A DNA stretch of 64,000 nt, taken from contig NZ_FRFA01000001.1 in assembly GCF_900143535.1 (NCBI RefSeq), positions 101,552 through 165,551 of the forward strand. Reading direction: 5' to 3'. A program made the translations under genes and the position numbers. The notes beneath the pieces are model-generated. The model worked only from the letters and a program-made list of their open reading frames with translations, made no database searches and had not been told where the DNA came from. Positions within the stretch are counted from its first letter, which is position 1; each line of letters starts with the position of its first letter. Below are positions 45,460-54,379 of this stretch, one piece after another. This stretch comes from Tateyamaria sp. Alg231-49. Its GTDB lineage: Bacteria > Pseudomonadota > Alphaproteobacteria > Rhodobacterales > Rhodobacteraceae.

Positions 45460-46248
45460 TCAGATATGCCCCACGCTGCGCATGAAATCGGTGATCACCT
45501 GCGCATATTCCTGCGGTTTCTCAACACAAGGCAAGTGGCCCGCACGGCGGATCAAATGGAACTGGCTGCCCGGGATCAGGCCGGTCGTCTCGCGCATCAG
45601 ATCAGGGGGCGTGGCCCCATCCTCGGACCCGGCAATGCCCAATGTGGGCAGGCGCAGCGTGGCTGTGGTCGCGAAAAAGTCGCTTCCCGAAATCGCAGCA
45701 CAACAGCCCGCATATCCCGCATCCGGTTGGCGGGTCAGCATGTTGCGCCAAAGCTCAAGATCGACATGGACAAGAAAATCCTTGGAAAACCAACGCTCCA
45801 TCGTAGCATCCGCCATGCTCTCAATGCCGCCAGCCTCAACATTCGCGATCCGCTCGGCCCACAAGTCCTTGGTGCCAATCTTGGCGCCTGTGTTGGACAG
45901 CACCATCGCGCGCATCAAATCCAGCCGTTTCACGGCCAGCCCTTGGGCAATCAGCCCGCCAATGGACAGCCCGACAAACAAGGCATCTTTGAAGCCCAGA
46001 TGATCCATCAGGCGTTCCGCGTCTCCGACCAGAGCGCCCATCGCATAGGGACCACTCGGGCAACTCGACAACCCATGTCCGCGCTTGTCATAGCGCAGGA
46101 TGCGCAAACCAGCAGGCAACAAGGGCAAGATCGGGTCCCACAGGCGCAGATCCGTGCCCAGCGAGTTCGCGAAAACCACAGGTGCCCCGTCTTCTGGCCC
46201 ATCAATCCGGTAATGCAGGCGGACGTCGCCCAAATCTGCCATGTGCAT
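45460..46248 (-). CDS. pcaD: 3-oxoadipate enol-lactonase
   Basis: A 262-residue alpha/beta hydrolase of the PcaD type. The nucleophile elbow is LFVGLSIGGLIAQGL, the oxyanion region VVFANSLGTDLRLWDPILP, and the catalytic His is in RRAGHLPCVEKPQEY. It hydrolyses the enol-lactone to 3-oxoadipate. Three base pairs separate it from pcaB. The next gene upstream, an EEP nuclease, is also tightly packed. Confidence 0.9.
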   Translation of the reverse strand: MHMADLGDVRLHYRIDGPEDGAPVVFANSLGTDLRLWDPILPLLPAGLRILRYDKRGHGLSSCPSGPYAMGALVGDAERLMDHLGFKDALFVGLSIGGLIAQGLAVKRLDLMRAMVLSNTGAKIGTKDLWAERIANVEAGGIESMADATMERWFSKDFLVHVDLELWRNMLTRQPDAGYAGCCAAISGSDFFATTATLRLPTLGIAGSEDGATPPDLMRETTGLIPGSQFHLIRRAGHLPCVEKPQEYAQVITDFMRSVGHI

Positions 46249-46254
46249 GTGAAT

Positions 46255-47445
46255 TCAGTCCTTCAGTCGCATATGCGCTATGATCTGTCCGTGATCAGAG
46301 GCCAGTTTGTTATAGGGCGCCTCGGGATGGCTGCCGTCGGTCAGATGATCGTTCAGCACGCTGAAATAGTCCATCTGCCCGATGCTTCCCTTTGCGTCAG
46401 GCAGAAAGTGGCGGGACATATAGATCTGGTCAATGCTCTCGTAGTTGCCGCCAAAGGCCGCCGTATAAACCATATCGCGGGCCGATTTGCGCACGAACTG
46501 CTTTTCTGCCGAATGCAGGCGCACTGCTTCTATGTCTTCCTGAATCTGTTCGTTTTCCGCGTCGGAGTAGCGATCACGGGGCGTTTCAGCATCATGGCGC
46601 AGCATCCACGCGTAATTCTTGAACGGGACTTCACCGCTGATGATCTCTGAACTCACAGCATGTTCACCGTCGTTGAAATCACCCAGCACCATCACTGGAT
46701 GGCCAGCCTGCAACTCTGCGACAATGGCACGGCGCAGCACCCACGCCTCGGCCATACGGCGCAGGGCAGCGCGCAGGCCACCAAGGGCACGGGCAACGGG
46801 GTCGTAAGCCGTCAGATCAACCTCGGCAGGGGCACCTCCGCCTTTGGGCGGCACAAACTCTCCCAACTTGGATTTCAAATGGCAGTTGAAAACGGTGATC
46901 ACATGCCCACCCACAGGCACGCGTACCTTCAGAATCGGACGGCTAAGGCGGGTCAGGCGAAAACTCCCCCCGCCTTCGGGGCCCATCGGGCCAAAGTCGA
47001 TGTTCAATGGCGCGGCAAGGTCCTGTATGATCTCAGGCTCACCCACAAAGCCCAGCCGCGACAGGATCGCGACACCGGGACGGCGCTGTCCGGGGCCGCC
47101 GTCGTTGACGTTGGGCGCCACGGCAAGGGCCGCGTCCGTATACGGACGATAAGCCAGCTTGCGAAAGATCGCCTTGCGCCGGTACCGTTTGTTCGGCCCG
47201 GGAATGTGGGCATCGTTGTCCGCGATCCCTTCTTCATCGGCTTGGCGGATCACATCACGCAACGCGCTTTCTTCAAATATCTCCTGAAAACCGACGATAT
47301 CGGCGTCCATCGTCTGCATCTGTTCGGCCAGCCAATCGGCCTTCCATGCGTATTCCTCAGGGGTATAGCTTTGAAAACGATAGTATTCGGCGTCCGGACC
47401 AATGAGGTTCTTGACGTTAAAGCTGGCGATGGAAAAGTCGGTCAT
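46255..47445 (-). CDS. Endonuclease/exonuclease/phosphatase-family protein
   Basis: A 396-residue EEP-fold protein. The N-terminal strand and metal Glu lie in ASFNVKNLIG and ADIVGFQEIFEESAL, the catalytic Asp/Asn pair in MVLGDFNDGEHAV, and the final Asp-His in LASDHGQIIAHM. There is no signal peptide, so it is cytoplasmic. Such enzymes cut DNA or dephosphorylate small molecules. Packed between pcaD and a dehydratase gene with ATGA overlap. The substrate is unknown. Confidence 0.82.
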   Translation of the reverse strand: MTDFSIASFNVKNLIGPDAEYYRFQSYTPEEYAWKADWLAEQMQTMDADIVGFQEIFEESALRDVIRQADEEGIADNDAHIPGPNKRYRRKAIFRKLAYRPYTDAALAVAPNVNDGGPGQRRPGVAILSRLGFVGEPEIIQDLAAPLNIDFGPMGPEGGGSFRLTRLSRPILKVRVPVGGHVITVFNCHLKSKLGEFVPPKGGGAPAEVDLTAYDPVARALGGLRAALRRMAEAWVLRRAIVAELQAGHPVMVLGDFNDGEHAVSSEIISGEVPFKNYAWMLRHDAETPRDRYSDAENEQIQEDIEAVRLHSAEKQFVRKSARDMVYTAAFGGNYESIDQIYMSRHFLPDAKGSIGQMDYFSVLNDHLTDGSHPEAPYNKLASDHGQIIAHMRLKD

Positions 47446-48413
47446 GACAGGGTCTTGAGGCTCCGTGCAAAGATTTCAGGGTCCACGTTGCCACCCGATA
47501 TGGTGACAATCACGTCCTCTCCTTCAATCTGATCCTGCCGACACAATGCGGCAGCAAGGGCAACAGCCCCTCCCGGTTCGGCCACCACCTTCAGGCGCAG
47601 AAATGCCTGGGCCATGGCTTGCAGGGCCTCATCCTCAGTGACCACCAATCCGGGGCCGCACAACCGGTGCATGATCGGAAAGGTAATGTCGCCGGGCTGC
47701 GGCGTGATGATCGCATCGCAAATGTTCCCTGACACCCGGTTGTTACGCTCAATGCCCCCCGACCTAAGCGAACGGGCAACGTCGTCAAACCCCTCAGGTT
47801 CAACAGGGCGCACGCGCAGCCCCGGTGCCTCTGCCTCAGCCGCCAATGCAATGCCCGAGGTCAAACCACCCCCACCGCAACAGACCAGAATGTCAGCATT
47901 CTCGACGCCTGCGTCTCGGGCTTGGGTGACGATCTCAAGACCGGTTGTGCCCTGCCCGGCGATGACCTGTGGCTCATCATAGGGTTTGATCAGGGTCAGC
48001 CCGCGTTCCTGTGCCAACTGCGCGCCAATGCGGTCGCGATCCTCGCTGCCGCGATCGTACAGAACCACCTCGGCCCCCAAGGCCTTTGTGTTGGCGATCT
48101 TGAGCGCGGGGGCGTCGCGTGGCATGACGATGACCGATGGCACCCCGTGCAATGTGGCCGCATGTGCGACGCCTTGAGCATGATTGCCGCTGGAAAATGC
48201 GATGACACCGCGCGCGCGTGTGTCAGGATCAAGTGCAGACAGCGCCGACCAACCGCCCCGAAACTTGAAACTTCCCGTACGTTGCAGGCACTCCGGCTTG
48301 ATCCAGACACGACGGCCCGCGATCTCGTCAAGAAAGGGCGAGTTCAGCAGCGGGGTCACCCGTGCATGCCCCTCAAGGCGCTTTGCAGCGGCGCGGATCA
48401 TATCGATATTCAT
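47442..48413 (-). CDS. Threonine/serine dehydratase-like PLP enzyme
   Basis: A 323-residue fold-type II PLP enzyme. The cofactor lysine is in RTGSFKFRGGWSALS, the phosphate-binding loop is CCGGGGLTSGIALAAEA, and the serine near the pyridine nitrogen is in VTISGGNVDPEIF. It deaminates threonine, serine or a related hydroxy-amino acid such as 3-hydroxyaspartate. There is no C-terminal ACT domain, so no isoleucine feedback; a catabolic role is likely. The ATG at 48413 overlaps the hydrolase stop as ATGA. Confidence 0.87.
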   Translation of the reverse strand: MNIDMIRAAAKRLEGHARVTPLLNSPFLDEIAGRRVWIKPECLQRTGSFKFRGGWSALSALDPDTRARGVIAFSSGNHAQGVAHAATLHGVPSVIVMPRDAPALKIANTKALGAEVVLYDRGSEDRDRIGAQLAQERGLTLIKPYDEPQVIAGQGTTGLEIVTQARDAGVENADILVCCGGGGLTSGIALAAEAEAPGLRVRPVEPEGFDDVARSLRSGGIERNNRVSGNICDAIITPQPGDITFPIMHRLCGPGLVVTEDEALQAMAQAFLRLKVVAEPGGAVALAAALCRQDQIEGEDVIVTISGGNVDPEIFARSLKTLS

Positions 48414-49228
48414 TGCATTTTCTCCATCCATGCCGCTAGGGCGGCGACCGCCTCGGGTTCGTCCAGAAATGGCACGTGGCCCCGGTCCGGCACCTCGGCA
48501 TAGATCATGTCAGGGCGGCGATCCTGCATCTTTTGGGCTGTAGCCGCGCTCAGCAAGTCCGACCCGGCCCCCCGGATCAGGCAAGTTGGCTTGCCCGCAA
48601 GCGCGTCAAAGAACGGCCACAGATCAGGGACATCGCCACCTGCCTCGACCGCGTCGCGCAAGTGTGGATCGTACGTGATGCTAAGGCCTTCGGGTGTTTG
48701 CACAAAATGGGTCTGCGCTTCTTGCATCCAGCGCTCAGGGGGCACGTTCGCGAACCCTTTCAGCACATAAGGCAGAGCCATCGCGGTTTCGCTGTGGCTG
48801 CGTGCAGTGGGATTTCGGCCAAGATAGACCATGATCCCGGCAAGGCCCTCGGGGTCCAGTTCAGGACCCACATCGTTGAGGGCCACACCCAACACCCGCT
48901 CAGGCGCTGCGGCGGCAAGGCCCATCCCGTTCAGCCCCCCGCGCGATGTGCCAAGGATGGCACAGGCGGGCAGGGACAGGTGGTCCAGCAATTCGATCAC
49001 GTCGCGGATTTCCACAGGCAACGTGTAGTTCTGCCAATTCGGGTCGACGTCTGATTGCCCCCGCCCGCGATAATCCATCTTGATGAGACGGCAGGGGGGC
49101 AAGTGTGGCGTCACATACTGGAAATCTTCCGTGGTCCTTGTCAGCCCCGGCAAACACAACAGTGGCAGCCCCGAGCCTTCATCGGTGTAAAAGAGGTTCA
49201 ATCCATCAGAGGTCGTGAACGTGGCCAT
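48410..49228 (-). CDS. Alpha/beta-hydrolase
   Basis: A 272-residue hydrolase. The nucleophile elbow is ILGTSRGGLNGMGL, the oxyanion strand LLCLPGLTRTTEDFQYV, and the catalytic His lies in VPDRGHVPFLDEPEAV. It resembles lactone or ester hydrolases of the same family as PcaD. The ATG at 49228 overlaps the HAD gene stop as TAATG. The substrate is unknown. Confidence 0.85.
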   Translation of the reverse strand: MATFTTSDGLNLFYTDEGSGLPLLCLPGLTRTTEDFQYVTPHLPPCRLIKMDYRGRGQSDVDPNWQNYTLPVEIRDVIELLDHLSLPACAILGTSRGGLNGMGLAAAAPERVLGVALNDVGPELDPEGLAGIMVYLGRNPTARSHSETAMALPYVLKGFANVPPERWMQEAQTHFVQTPEGLSITYDPHLRDAVEAGGDVPDLWPFFDALAGKPTCLIRGAGSDLLSAATAQKMQDRRPDMIYAEVPDRGHVPFLDEPEAVAALAAWMEKMQ

Positions 49229-49914
49229 TACACGCCCGCCAAGGCCGGAATACCTGTCAAATTGGTCAGGGTCGTGTGCGGTGTCCATGGCAAGCGGTCT
49301 ACCGGTTCTCCGGCGCGATTGACCCACGCCGTCGTAAACCCATAACCGGTGGCCCCGGCGGCGTCCCAGCCATTCGAAGAGACGAAAAGTACCTCTTCCT
49401 TGGCACAGCCAAACCGCTGCCCAACAAGGTCATAGACCCGCACGTCTGGTTTGAAGATGCCGACGGACTGAACCGACAGGCTGTCATCCAATACATCGGC
49501 AATGCCCGCCGATTGCACCGCGCCGTCCAGCATTTCGGGCGATCCATTGGACAAGATGGCGGTGTTCATCCCTGCGTTCTTGAGGGTGTGCAACATCTCG
49601 GGCACTTCGGGATAGGCCTGCAATTCCCAATAAAGCGCCAACAACCGCTCGCGCAAAGCCGGATCATGGGAATGTCCCGTCTTCTCCAAAGCCCAGTCGA
49701 GCCCGTTTTGCGTCACTTCCCAGAAATCCGTATGCGAGCCGGTGATCGCGCGCAGCCACGTGTACTGGAGCTGCTTGGCGCGCCAATGCTCGGCCAGCGC
49801 GGGCCAGTCATCCTTGATCGCGGCAAAAGACGGATCACCCGCCGCCTGACGCGCTGCAGCGGCGACATCAAACAGGGTTCCATAGGCGTCAAAAATGCAG
49901 GTGGTGATGGGCAT
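49228..49914 (-). CDS. Haloacid dehalogenase type II
   Basis: A 228-residue HAD protein. The nucleophilic Asp is in CIFDAYGTLFDVAAAA, motif II ILSNGSPEMLDGAV, the Lys in GIFKPDVRVYDLV, and motif III in FVSSNGWDAAGATGYGF. These match L-2-haloacid dehalogenases, which replace the halide with a hydroxyl. The start at 49914 has AAGGTT upstream; the frame opens nine codons earlier. It is the first gene of a run that continues to 40415. Confidence 0.87.
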   Translation of the reverse strand: MPITTCIFDAYGTLFDVAAAARQAAGDPSFAAIKDDWPALAEHWRAKQLQYTWLRAITGSHTDFWEVTQNGLDWALEKTGHSHDPALRERLLALYWELQAYPEVPEMLHTLKNAGMNTAILSNGSPEMLDGAVQSAGIADVLDDSLSVQSVGIFKPDVRVYDLVGQRFGCAKEEVLFVSSNGWDAAGATGYGFTTAWVNRAGEPVDRLPWTPHTTLTNLTGIPALAGV

Positions 49915-50081
49915 GGCAGCAACCTTTCTCAAGTTGCGCAAACACTGACATGGGGATGCAGCGACGAAAAGGGGCGAGGGGTTGGAAAAACAAAATCCGG
50001 GGTGCGAAAAGACCGCCAGACGGGGTTTACCCCCCGTTCACATACAGGCAGTGTGAACGCCGAACCTGAAGGAGCATGCAC

Positions 50082-50516
50082 ATGGCCGAAATCAAAGACG
50101 GTGACACCGTGCGCATCCACTACACAGGCACTTTGAAGGACGGAACCACCTTTGACAGCTCAGAGGGACGCGATCCGCTGGAATTTGTCGTGGGTGCGGG
50201 CCACATCATCAAAGGGCTGGACACAGCCCTGCCGGGCATGCAGGCAGGGGACAAAAAGTCAGTGAGCATTGACTGCGCGGATGCCTACGGCCCGATCAAT
50301 CCCGCGTTGCACCAAGGCGTACCCCGCGACGCGATTCCGGACGATATCCAGCTTGAGGTTGGTATGCAGTTGCAGATGCAAACGCCGCAGGGCCAGCCAA
50401 TGCCGGTTACGGTGACGGCGATTGACGAGGAACAAGTTATGCTGGACGCCAACCACCCACTGGCGGGGCGTGATCTGGTGTTTGATTTCGAGGTGGTGTC
50501 GGTCGAGGCTGGATAA
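50082..50516 (+). CDS. FKBP-type peptidyl-prolyl isomerase (SlyD-like)
   Basis: A 144-residue protein with an FKBP barrel (HYTGTLKDGTTFDSSEGRDP, GAGHIIKGLDTALPGM). A flap-type chaperone insertion around PRDAIPDDIQLEVGMQLQMQ interrupts the barrel, which then resumes and ends DLVFDFEVVSVEAG. This is the SlyD/SlpA layout, without the His/Cys-rich tail of E. coli SlyD. It assists protein folding. AAGGAG lies 8 bp before the chosen ATG; an in-frame ATG 2 codons earlier is too close to the site. Confidence 0.92.
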   Translation: MAEIKDGDTVRIHYTGTLKDGTTFDSSEGRDPLEFVVGAGHIIKGLDTALPGMQAGDKKSVSIDCADAYGPINPALHQGVPRDAIPDDIQLEVGMQLQMQTPQGQPMPVTVTAIDEEQVMLDANHPLAGRDLVFDFEVVSVEAG

Positions 50517-50555
50517 GCAGACCCCGCTGACGCGTCTGCGCGTGGGCCTATGCCC
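50517..50555. terminator. Paired hairpins between convergent genes
   Basis: GCAGAC/GTCTGC (50517-50522 and 50534-50539) and GGGC/GCCC (50544-50555) follow the FKBP stop directly and precede the end of the cytochrome peroxidase gene. No U-tract is present. Confidence 0.45.
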
Positions 50556-51683
50556 CTAGTTGGGAACCTCACTTAGGGTTTCAAGAAACGCGACCAGGTC
50601 TGAAATTTCGGCTTCAGACAAGTTCAATGGTTGCAGAATTGCTTCGCCATCGGCGTGCATCCGCTCCAGATTGATCTCGTTGTAATGCCGCACAACAGCC
50701 GTGAGATCCGGCAGGGATCCGTCGTGCATGTAGGGTGCGGTATCAGCGGCTCCACGCAGGCTTGGTGTTCTGAACGTGCCGAAATTCGCATGGGTTTGAC
50801 GGACATTTTGCACAGCCCATGCACCATGTTTGGTTTCATCATCGCTCCATGCGCCAGCCAATGTGTACGGGCTGGCGAGCAAGATGTTCAGCCCGCCAAA
50901 CCGGCCCGTGTCAACCGACGTTTCATCAATAAAATAGGGCACACCTGCATCATGGAATTCATTGTTCGAGAACCGCGGGCCGCTGTGACACATGATGCAA
51001 TTCCCCTTCCCAAGAAAAATCTGCAATCCTCGTTGGGCGGACTCTGAATAGCGCCCTGCGGCGACATGATCTCGCTGTTCCAGCGCATCTCGAAAAGTAT
51101 CAAAAGTGGTGGGCAACGTCACCAAAACCTCTTGGTACGCCGCGAGCGTTTTGGCAGTATTGACCAGAACGGCTTCGGGCGACTGCTGATCAATCGGACC
51201 AAAGATGGCCTCATAGGCCACCGCGTGCCTGCTTGCTGACAGTGCCGTCTGCAAACTTTGCGCACTGTGCGCCATTTCCTGTTCTGCGACGATGGGGTGT
51301 AAACTGGCCGCCCATAGATTGTCGCTCTTGCCGCCCCAGCCAAACCAGCGCAGGCCACCAAGGTTCACCACACTTGGACTGTTGCGATCCAGAATTTCGC
51401 GACCAACAGCGCGGGACACTGGAACCGTAAACCCCTGCGCCGGATCGTGACAGCTTGAACAGGCAAGGCTGGCATCTTTGGACAGGATTGGATCTGTGAA
51501 CAAATCCTCGCCCAAGGCAATCGCAGCCCGGCTCCCCGATACCCTGTTGCTTTTGTCGGGCTCTGGTTCAGGCGGCCAGGGCCCCAACGACAGGGTTTGG
51601 GAAATCTCGACAGGCGACAGGATTACGTCTGCCATGACCGGAGCGCCCCAAAAAAGCATGGCGCAAATGAACCCGCGTATCAT
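50556..51683 (-). CDS. Di-heme cytochrome c peroxidase / MauG-family protein
   Basis: A 375-residue periplasmic protein with a signal peptide (MIRGFICAMLFWGAPVMA). Two heme-binding CxxCH sites are visible: CSSCHDPAQGF and CIMCHSGPRF. The spacing and the FGTFRTPSLRGAADTAPYMH region match the CcpA/MauG family, which reduces H2O2 or modifies proteins at high-valent heme. It is the last gene of a three-gene run with a YtkA-like protein and an amidohydrolase, coupled by ATGA. Confidence 0.88.
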   Translation of the reverse strand: MIRGFICAMLFWGAPVMADVILSPVEISQTLSLGPWPPEPEPDKSNRVSGSRAAIALGEDLFTDPILSKDASLACSSCHDPAQGFTVPVSRAVGREILDRNSPSVVNLGGLRWFGWGGKSDNLWAASLHPIVAEQEMAHSAQSLQTALSASRHAVAYEAIFGPIDQQSPEAVLVNTAKTLAAYQEVLVTLPTTFDTFRDALEQRDHVAAGRYSESAQRGLQIFLGKGNCIMCHSGPRFSNNEFHDAGVPYFIDETSVDTGRFGGLNILLASPYTLAGAWSDDETKHGAWAVQNVRQTHANFGTFRTPSLRGAADTAPYMHDGSLPDLTAVVRHYNEINLERMHADGEAILQPLNLSEAEISDLVAFLETLSEVPN

Positions 51684-52060
51684 TGCAATTCAGTCGTTTG
51701 GGTATAGCGGGTAACGCCGGTCTGGTCATACAGGTCCATTTGTATTTCCCAGACACCCGGCATGTGAAACAGCATGCCATCCACACGAAACGCGCCTTCG
51801 CCCAAATTAATAACAGTGGGGGTGTAATTCATCCCGTGCTGGTGCGCAGGCATTATGGCGTCAACCATGAGTTTCTGGATGATCCTATCACCGCAAACAA
51901 CGATTTTGACCGAAAAAGGCTGGGCCAGCTGCATGTCGTCCAGAAACATTTCCACGCGAGGCGCGTTTTGGTCTAACGAGGTCAAAGGCAGGCCAGTGCC
52001 GTCGCAGGCCAAGGCGCTCATCGGCCAAAGCGCGCCCAAAACGAATGCCAGCCGTTTCAT
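51680..52060 (-). CDS. YtkA/FixH-like periplasmic protein
   Basis: A 126-residue protein with a signal peptide (MKRLAFVLGALWPMSALA). The mature beta-rich domain contains DAIMPAHQHGMNYTPTVINL and VDGMLFHMPGVWEIQMDLY, typical of YtkA/FixH-like proteins. The HQHGM cluster and FHM could bind copper. It overlaps both neighbours by ATGA. A copper-chaperone or thiol/heme accessory role for the adjacent MauG-like enzyme is inferred. Confidence 0.75.
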   Translation of the reverse strand: MKRLAFVLGALWPMSALACDGTGLPLTSLDQNAPRVEMFLDDMQLAQPFSVKIVVCGDRIIQKLMVDAIMPAHQHGMNYTPTVINLGEGAFRVDGMLFHMPGVWEIQMDLYDQTGVTRYTQTTELQ

Positions 52061-52869
52061 TTTGTCTTCAGCATGCGTTCTGCGTTGGCAAAGGCAATGT
52101 TGTCCGCAATGTCATCCGGCAAAGTGTCGATCCATTCCCGGGAAAACGTGGCGTGGGGGCCAACATAATACCAGCGTTCGGGGGCGAATGTGTCGGTGCC
52201 GACCATGAACCGGTCTGGGTGGGTCTCAAATGCGGCCCTCCAATCAGGATCAATCTTACCGCGCGTCGCCATATCTGATCGATAGGCCAAATCCGCCCAA
52301 AGCCGTGGATATGTGTTCAATGCATCCACAACATTTGCCGGATCGACAAACCCTGAATGCGCCCACAAAACCCGCGCGTCAGGCCACGTTTCAAAGATCA
52401 GGTCCAACGCTGCGCGATCACCGTGATGGTGCAAAAGCAAATTGCGTTCACGGGCCAAGACGATCAGGCGCTGCAACACAGGAGTTTTGATATCGTCGCC
52501 AAAGGCATGGAATTCTCCGATGGCTTCGTAGTGGTTGGTCGCCAGATTTTTCTCAAGATAGTCGATCACAGAAAGATCGTTCATCCACGTTCCAATCGCA
52601 CCCCGCCGGGCATAGGGGCGCAAAGCGGGAACGATGATATCCGGGGCTGCGGCCTTTAATAACTGCGTGCCATTGTCGTCCGAACTCGAAACCAATGCCT
52701 TACGAACACCAGCGTCTCGCAAGATTTTCACAGCTTGCTCCGGTGGGACGGTCAACACCGCGTCGTGGCTGTAATGGATATGCGCATCAAAGATTGGCCG
52801 GTCTTGGCCAAATGCCGCACCTGACAACGATAGTACGCTCAGAAGAAAAAGGACCGGTCGGAAGATCAT
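52057..52869 (-). CDS. Secreted amidohydrolase-family protein
   Basis: A 270-residue protein from the ATG at 52869, with a signal peptide (MIFRPVLFLLSVLSLSGAAFG, cleavage near QDR). The TIM-barrel metal-binding motif is DAHIHYSHD, followed by LLLHHHGDRAALDL, VLWAHSGFVDPANV and the final MVGTDTFAPERWYY. It is of the amidohydrolase-2 (decarboxylase/hydrolase) type, in the periplasm. The frame opens upstream to 53004 but without a signal start. It leads the run with YtkA-like and MauG-like genes. Confidence 0.83.
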   Translation of the reverse strand: MIFRPVLFLLSVLSLSGAAFGQDRPIFDAHIHYSHDAVLTVPPEQAVKILRDAGVRKALVSSSDDNGTQLLKAAAPDIIVPALRPYARRGAIGTWMNDLSVIDYLEKNLATNHYEAIGEFHAFGDDIKTPVLQRLIVLARERNLLLHHHGDRAALDLIFETWPDARVLWAHSGFVDPANVVDALNTYPRLWADLAYRSDMATRGKIDPDWRAAFETHPDRFMVGTDTFAPERWYYVGPHATFSREWIDTLPDDIADNIAFANAERMLKTK

Positions 52870-53227
52870 GCGCTTTGCTAAACTGTTGTTTGAACCCTCC
52901 TCACAGTATTTTACGACGAGGGGAAAGCAACCTGAAACGCGGGTGCAGTTTCGTGGTAATACACCCAAACAGATGTAATGATGTCTGATGTCGCAACAAG
53001 GCAAACCATCGCGGCGCGCGTCCCAATCACAACGCCTCTGACCAACTTTCAGGTCCTGCGAACACTTAGACGGTAATTTGCCTCAGGCGGCCACCCAAGA
53101 TCGGTGTGTTGTGATAGGCGCTCTGTACTTTTGTTACGGACCTAACGCGATGTGCGCTGGCGCGGAAAACTGCCGGAAAAGTGCTGGTTTCCAAGACACA
53201 GTTTGCCAAAACGACAAACCCAATCCC
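52870..53227. other. 358-bp gap without a convincing gene
   Basis: Lies upstream of the amidohydrolase gene and past the end of the 98-residue protein gene. Several short frames cross it, but none has a ribosome-binding site or protein-like composition. It probably contains the promoter of the amidohydrolase run. No strong dyad was seen. Confidence 0.5.
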
Positions 53228-53524
53228 TCAGTTGCCGAATGACCCGCTGCCCCGGCGCACGGGGATCGCGTTACTGGGCATTGATCGGACGTGGGTATCG
53301 TCTGACCTGTCTACAGTGCGCAAGGCCTCTGGCACATCCGTTCCATGGGACCAGGCAACAGCGTCACTGATCAGTTGCGGATGCAAAAACAATGAAAACA
53401 TCAGCCCCGCACCAGTCAGCGCAAACAGCGTGCTCGCCAGAAGTTTGGCCCGCCGGGTCCGCGCCGCGCGGCGCTCAAAGGCCCGCTCATGTGCGCGGGC
53501 ACGGTATACTTCTGACATTTCCAT
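53228..53524 (-). CDS. Small single-pass membrane protein, hypothetical
   Basis: A 98-residue protein: a very basic N-terminus (RARAHERAFERRAARTRRAK), one hydrophobic segment (LLASTLFALTGAGLMFSLFL), then a periplasmic tail rich in Ser and Arg. The N-in orientation is implied by the positive residues. It lies 54 bp after fabI on the same strand and may be its last operon member. AGGGCGG precedes the ATG. I do not recognise the family. Confidence 0.55.
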   Translation of the reverse strand: MEMSEVYRARAHERAFERRAARTRRAKLLASTLFALTGAGLMFSLFLHPQLISDAVAWSHGTDVPEALRTVDRSDDTHVRSMPSNAIPVRRGSGSFGN

Positions 53525-53578
53525 GACACCGCCCTATCGCTCTACTTTGGCGAGAATTTGGCGACAAAATGGTAAAGT

Positions 53579-54370
53579 TCAGAGGTGATCTGGCTGCGGC
53601 ATACCCAGCACATGAAAACCACCATCGACGCGAATGATCTCTCCGGTCGTGCACGCGCCCGCGTCCGAACACAGATAGACGGCGGTGCCGCCCACCGCTT
53701 CAAGCGTAGCATTGCTGCGCAAAGGCGCGTTCTGGTCTGTGTGCTTGTAGGTCTTGCGTGCGCCCCCGATGGCCGCACCGGCAAGAGTTTTCATCGGTCC
53801 GGGCGAAATGGCGTTCACGCGGATGCCTTCGGGCCCCAGATCATTGGCCAGATAGCGGGTGGCGGATTCCAAAGCGGCCTTGGCCACGCCCATCACGTTA
53901 TAGCTGGGCACAACGCGGTTGCTGCCTTGATAGGTCAGAGTCAGCAGCGTGCCGCCATTCTCAATCATCAGCGGATGAGCGCGCCGCGCCACCTCAATAA
54001 AGCTGTAGGCAGAGATATCCATCGAGTGTTTGAAATTGGCACGCGACGTGTTCAGGAACCGCCCCGTCAGCTCGGATTTGTCCGAAAACGCGATGGCATG
54101 GACCACAAAGTCGATCGTAGGCCAGCGGGCACCAAGCGCGTCAAAGGCTGCATCAAGTGACGCATCGTCGGTCACGTCCACGTCCACCATGAAATCCGAC
54201 CCGACGCTTGCCGCTAATGGCTCCAGCCGCTTGCCAAAGGCCTCGCCCTGATAGGTGAACGCCAGTTCGGCCCCCGCCTCATGCAGCGCCTTGGCGATCC
54301 CCCACGCGATTGAGCGGTCATTGGCGACCCCCATGATCAGACCGCGTTTACCTTGCATCAAATCGGACAT
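53579..54370 (-). CDS. fabI: Enoyl-[acyl-carrier-protein] reductase (NADH)
   Basis: A 263-residue SDR-type reductase of fatty-acid synthesis. The Gly-rich start is GLIMGVANDRSIAWGIAKAL; the catalytic residues are Y147 (LTYQG), Y157 and K164 (SYNVMGVAK). The C-terminal ISPGPMKTLAGAAIGG loop closes over substrate and triclosan-type inhibitors. It reduces enoyl-ACP in each elongation cycle. Nine bases separate it from fabB, with which it is co-transcribed. Confidence 0.95.
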   Translation of the reverse strand: MSDLMQGKRGLIMGVANDRSIAWGIAKALHEAGAELAFTYQGEAFGKRLEPLAASVGSDFMVDVDVTDDASLDAAFDALGARWPTIDFVVHAIAFSDKSELTGRFLNTSRANFKHSMDISAYSFIEVARRAHPLMIENGGTLLTLTYQGSNRVVPSYNVMGVAKAALESATRYLANDLGPEGIRVNAISPGPMKTLAGAAIGGARKTYKHTDQNAPLRSNATLEAVGGTAVYLCSDAGACTTGEIIRVDGGFHVLGMPQPDHL

Positions 54371-54379
54371 GTTCAGTAT

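Noticed and set aside
53181-53588. A 135-codon plus-strand frame opposite the small membrane protein gene
   Set aside because: It mirrors the opposite-strand gene and has shadow-like composition.
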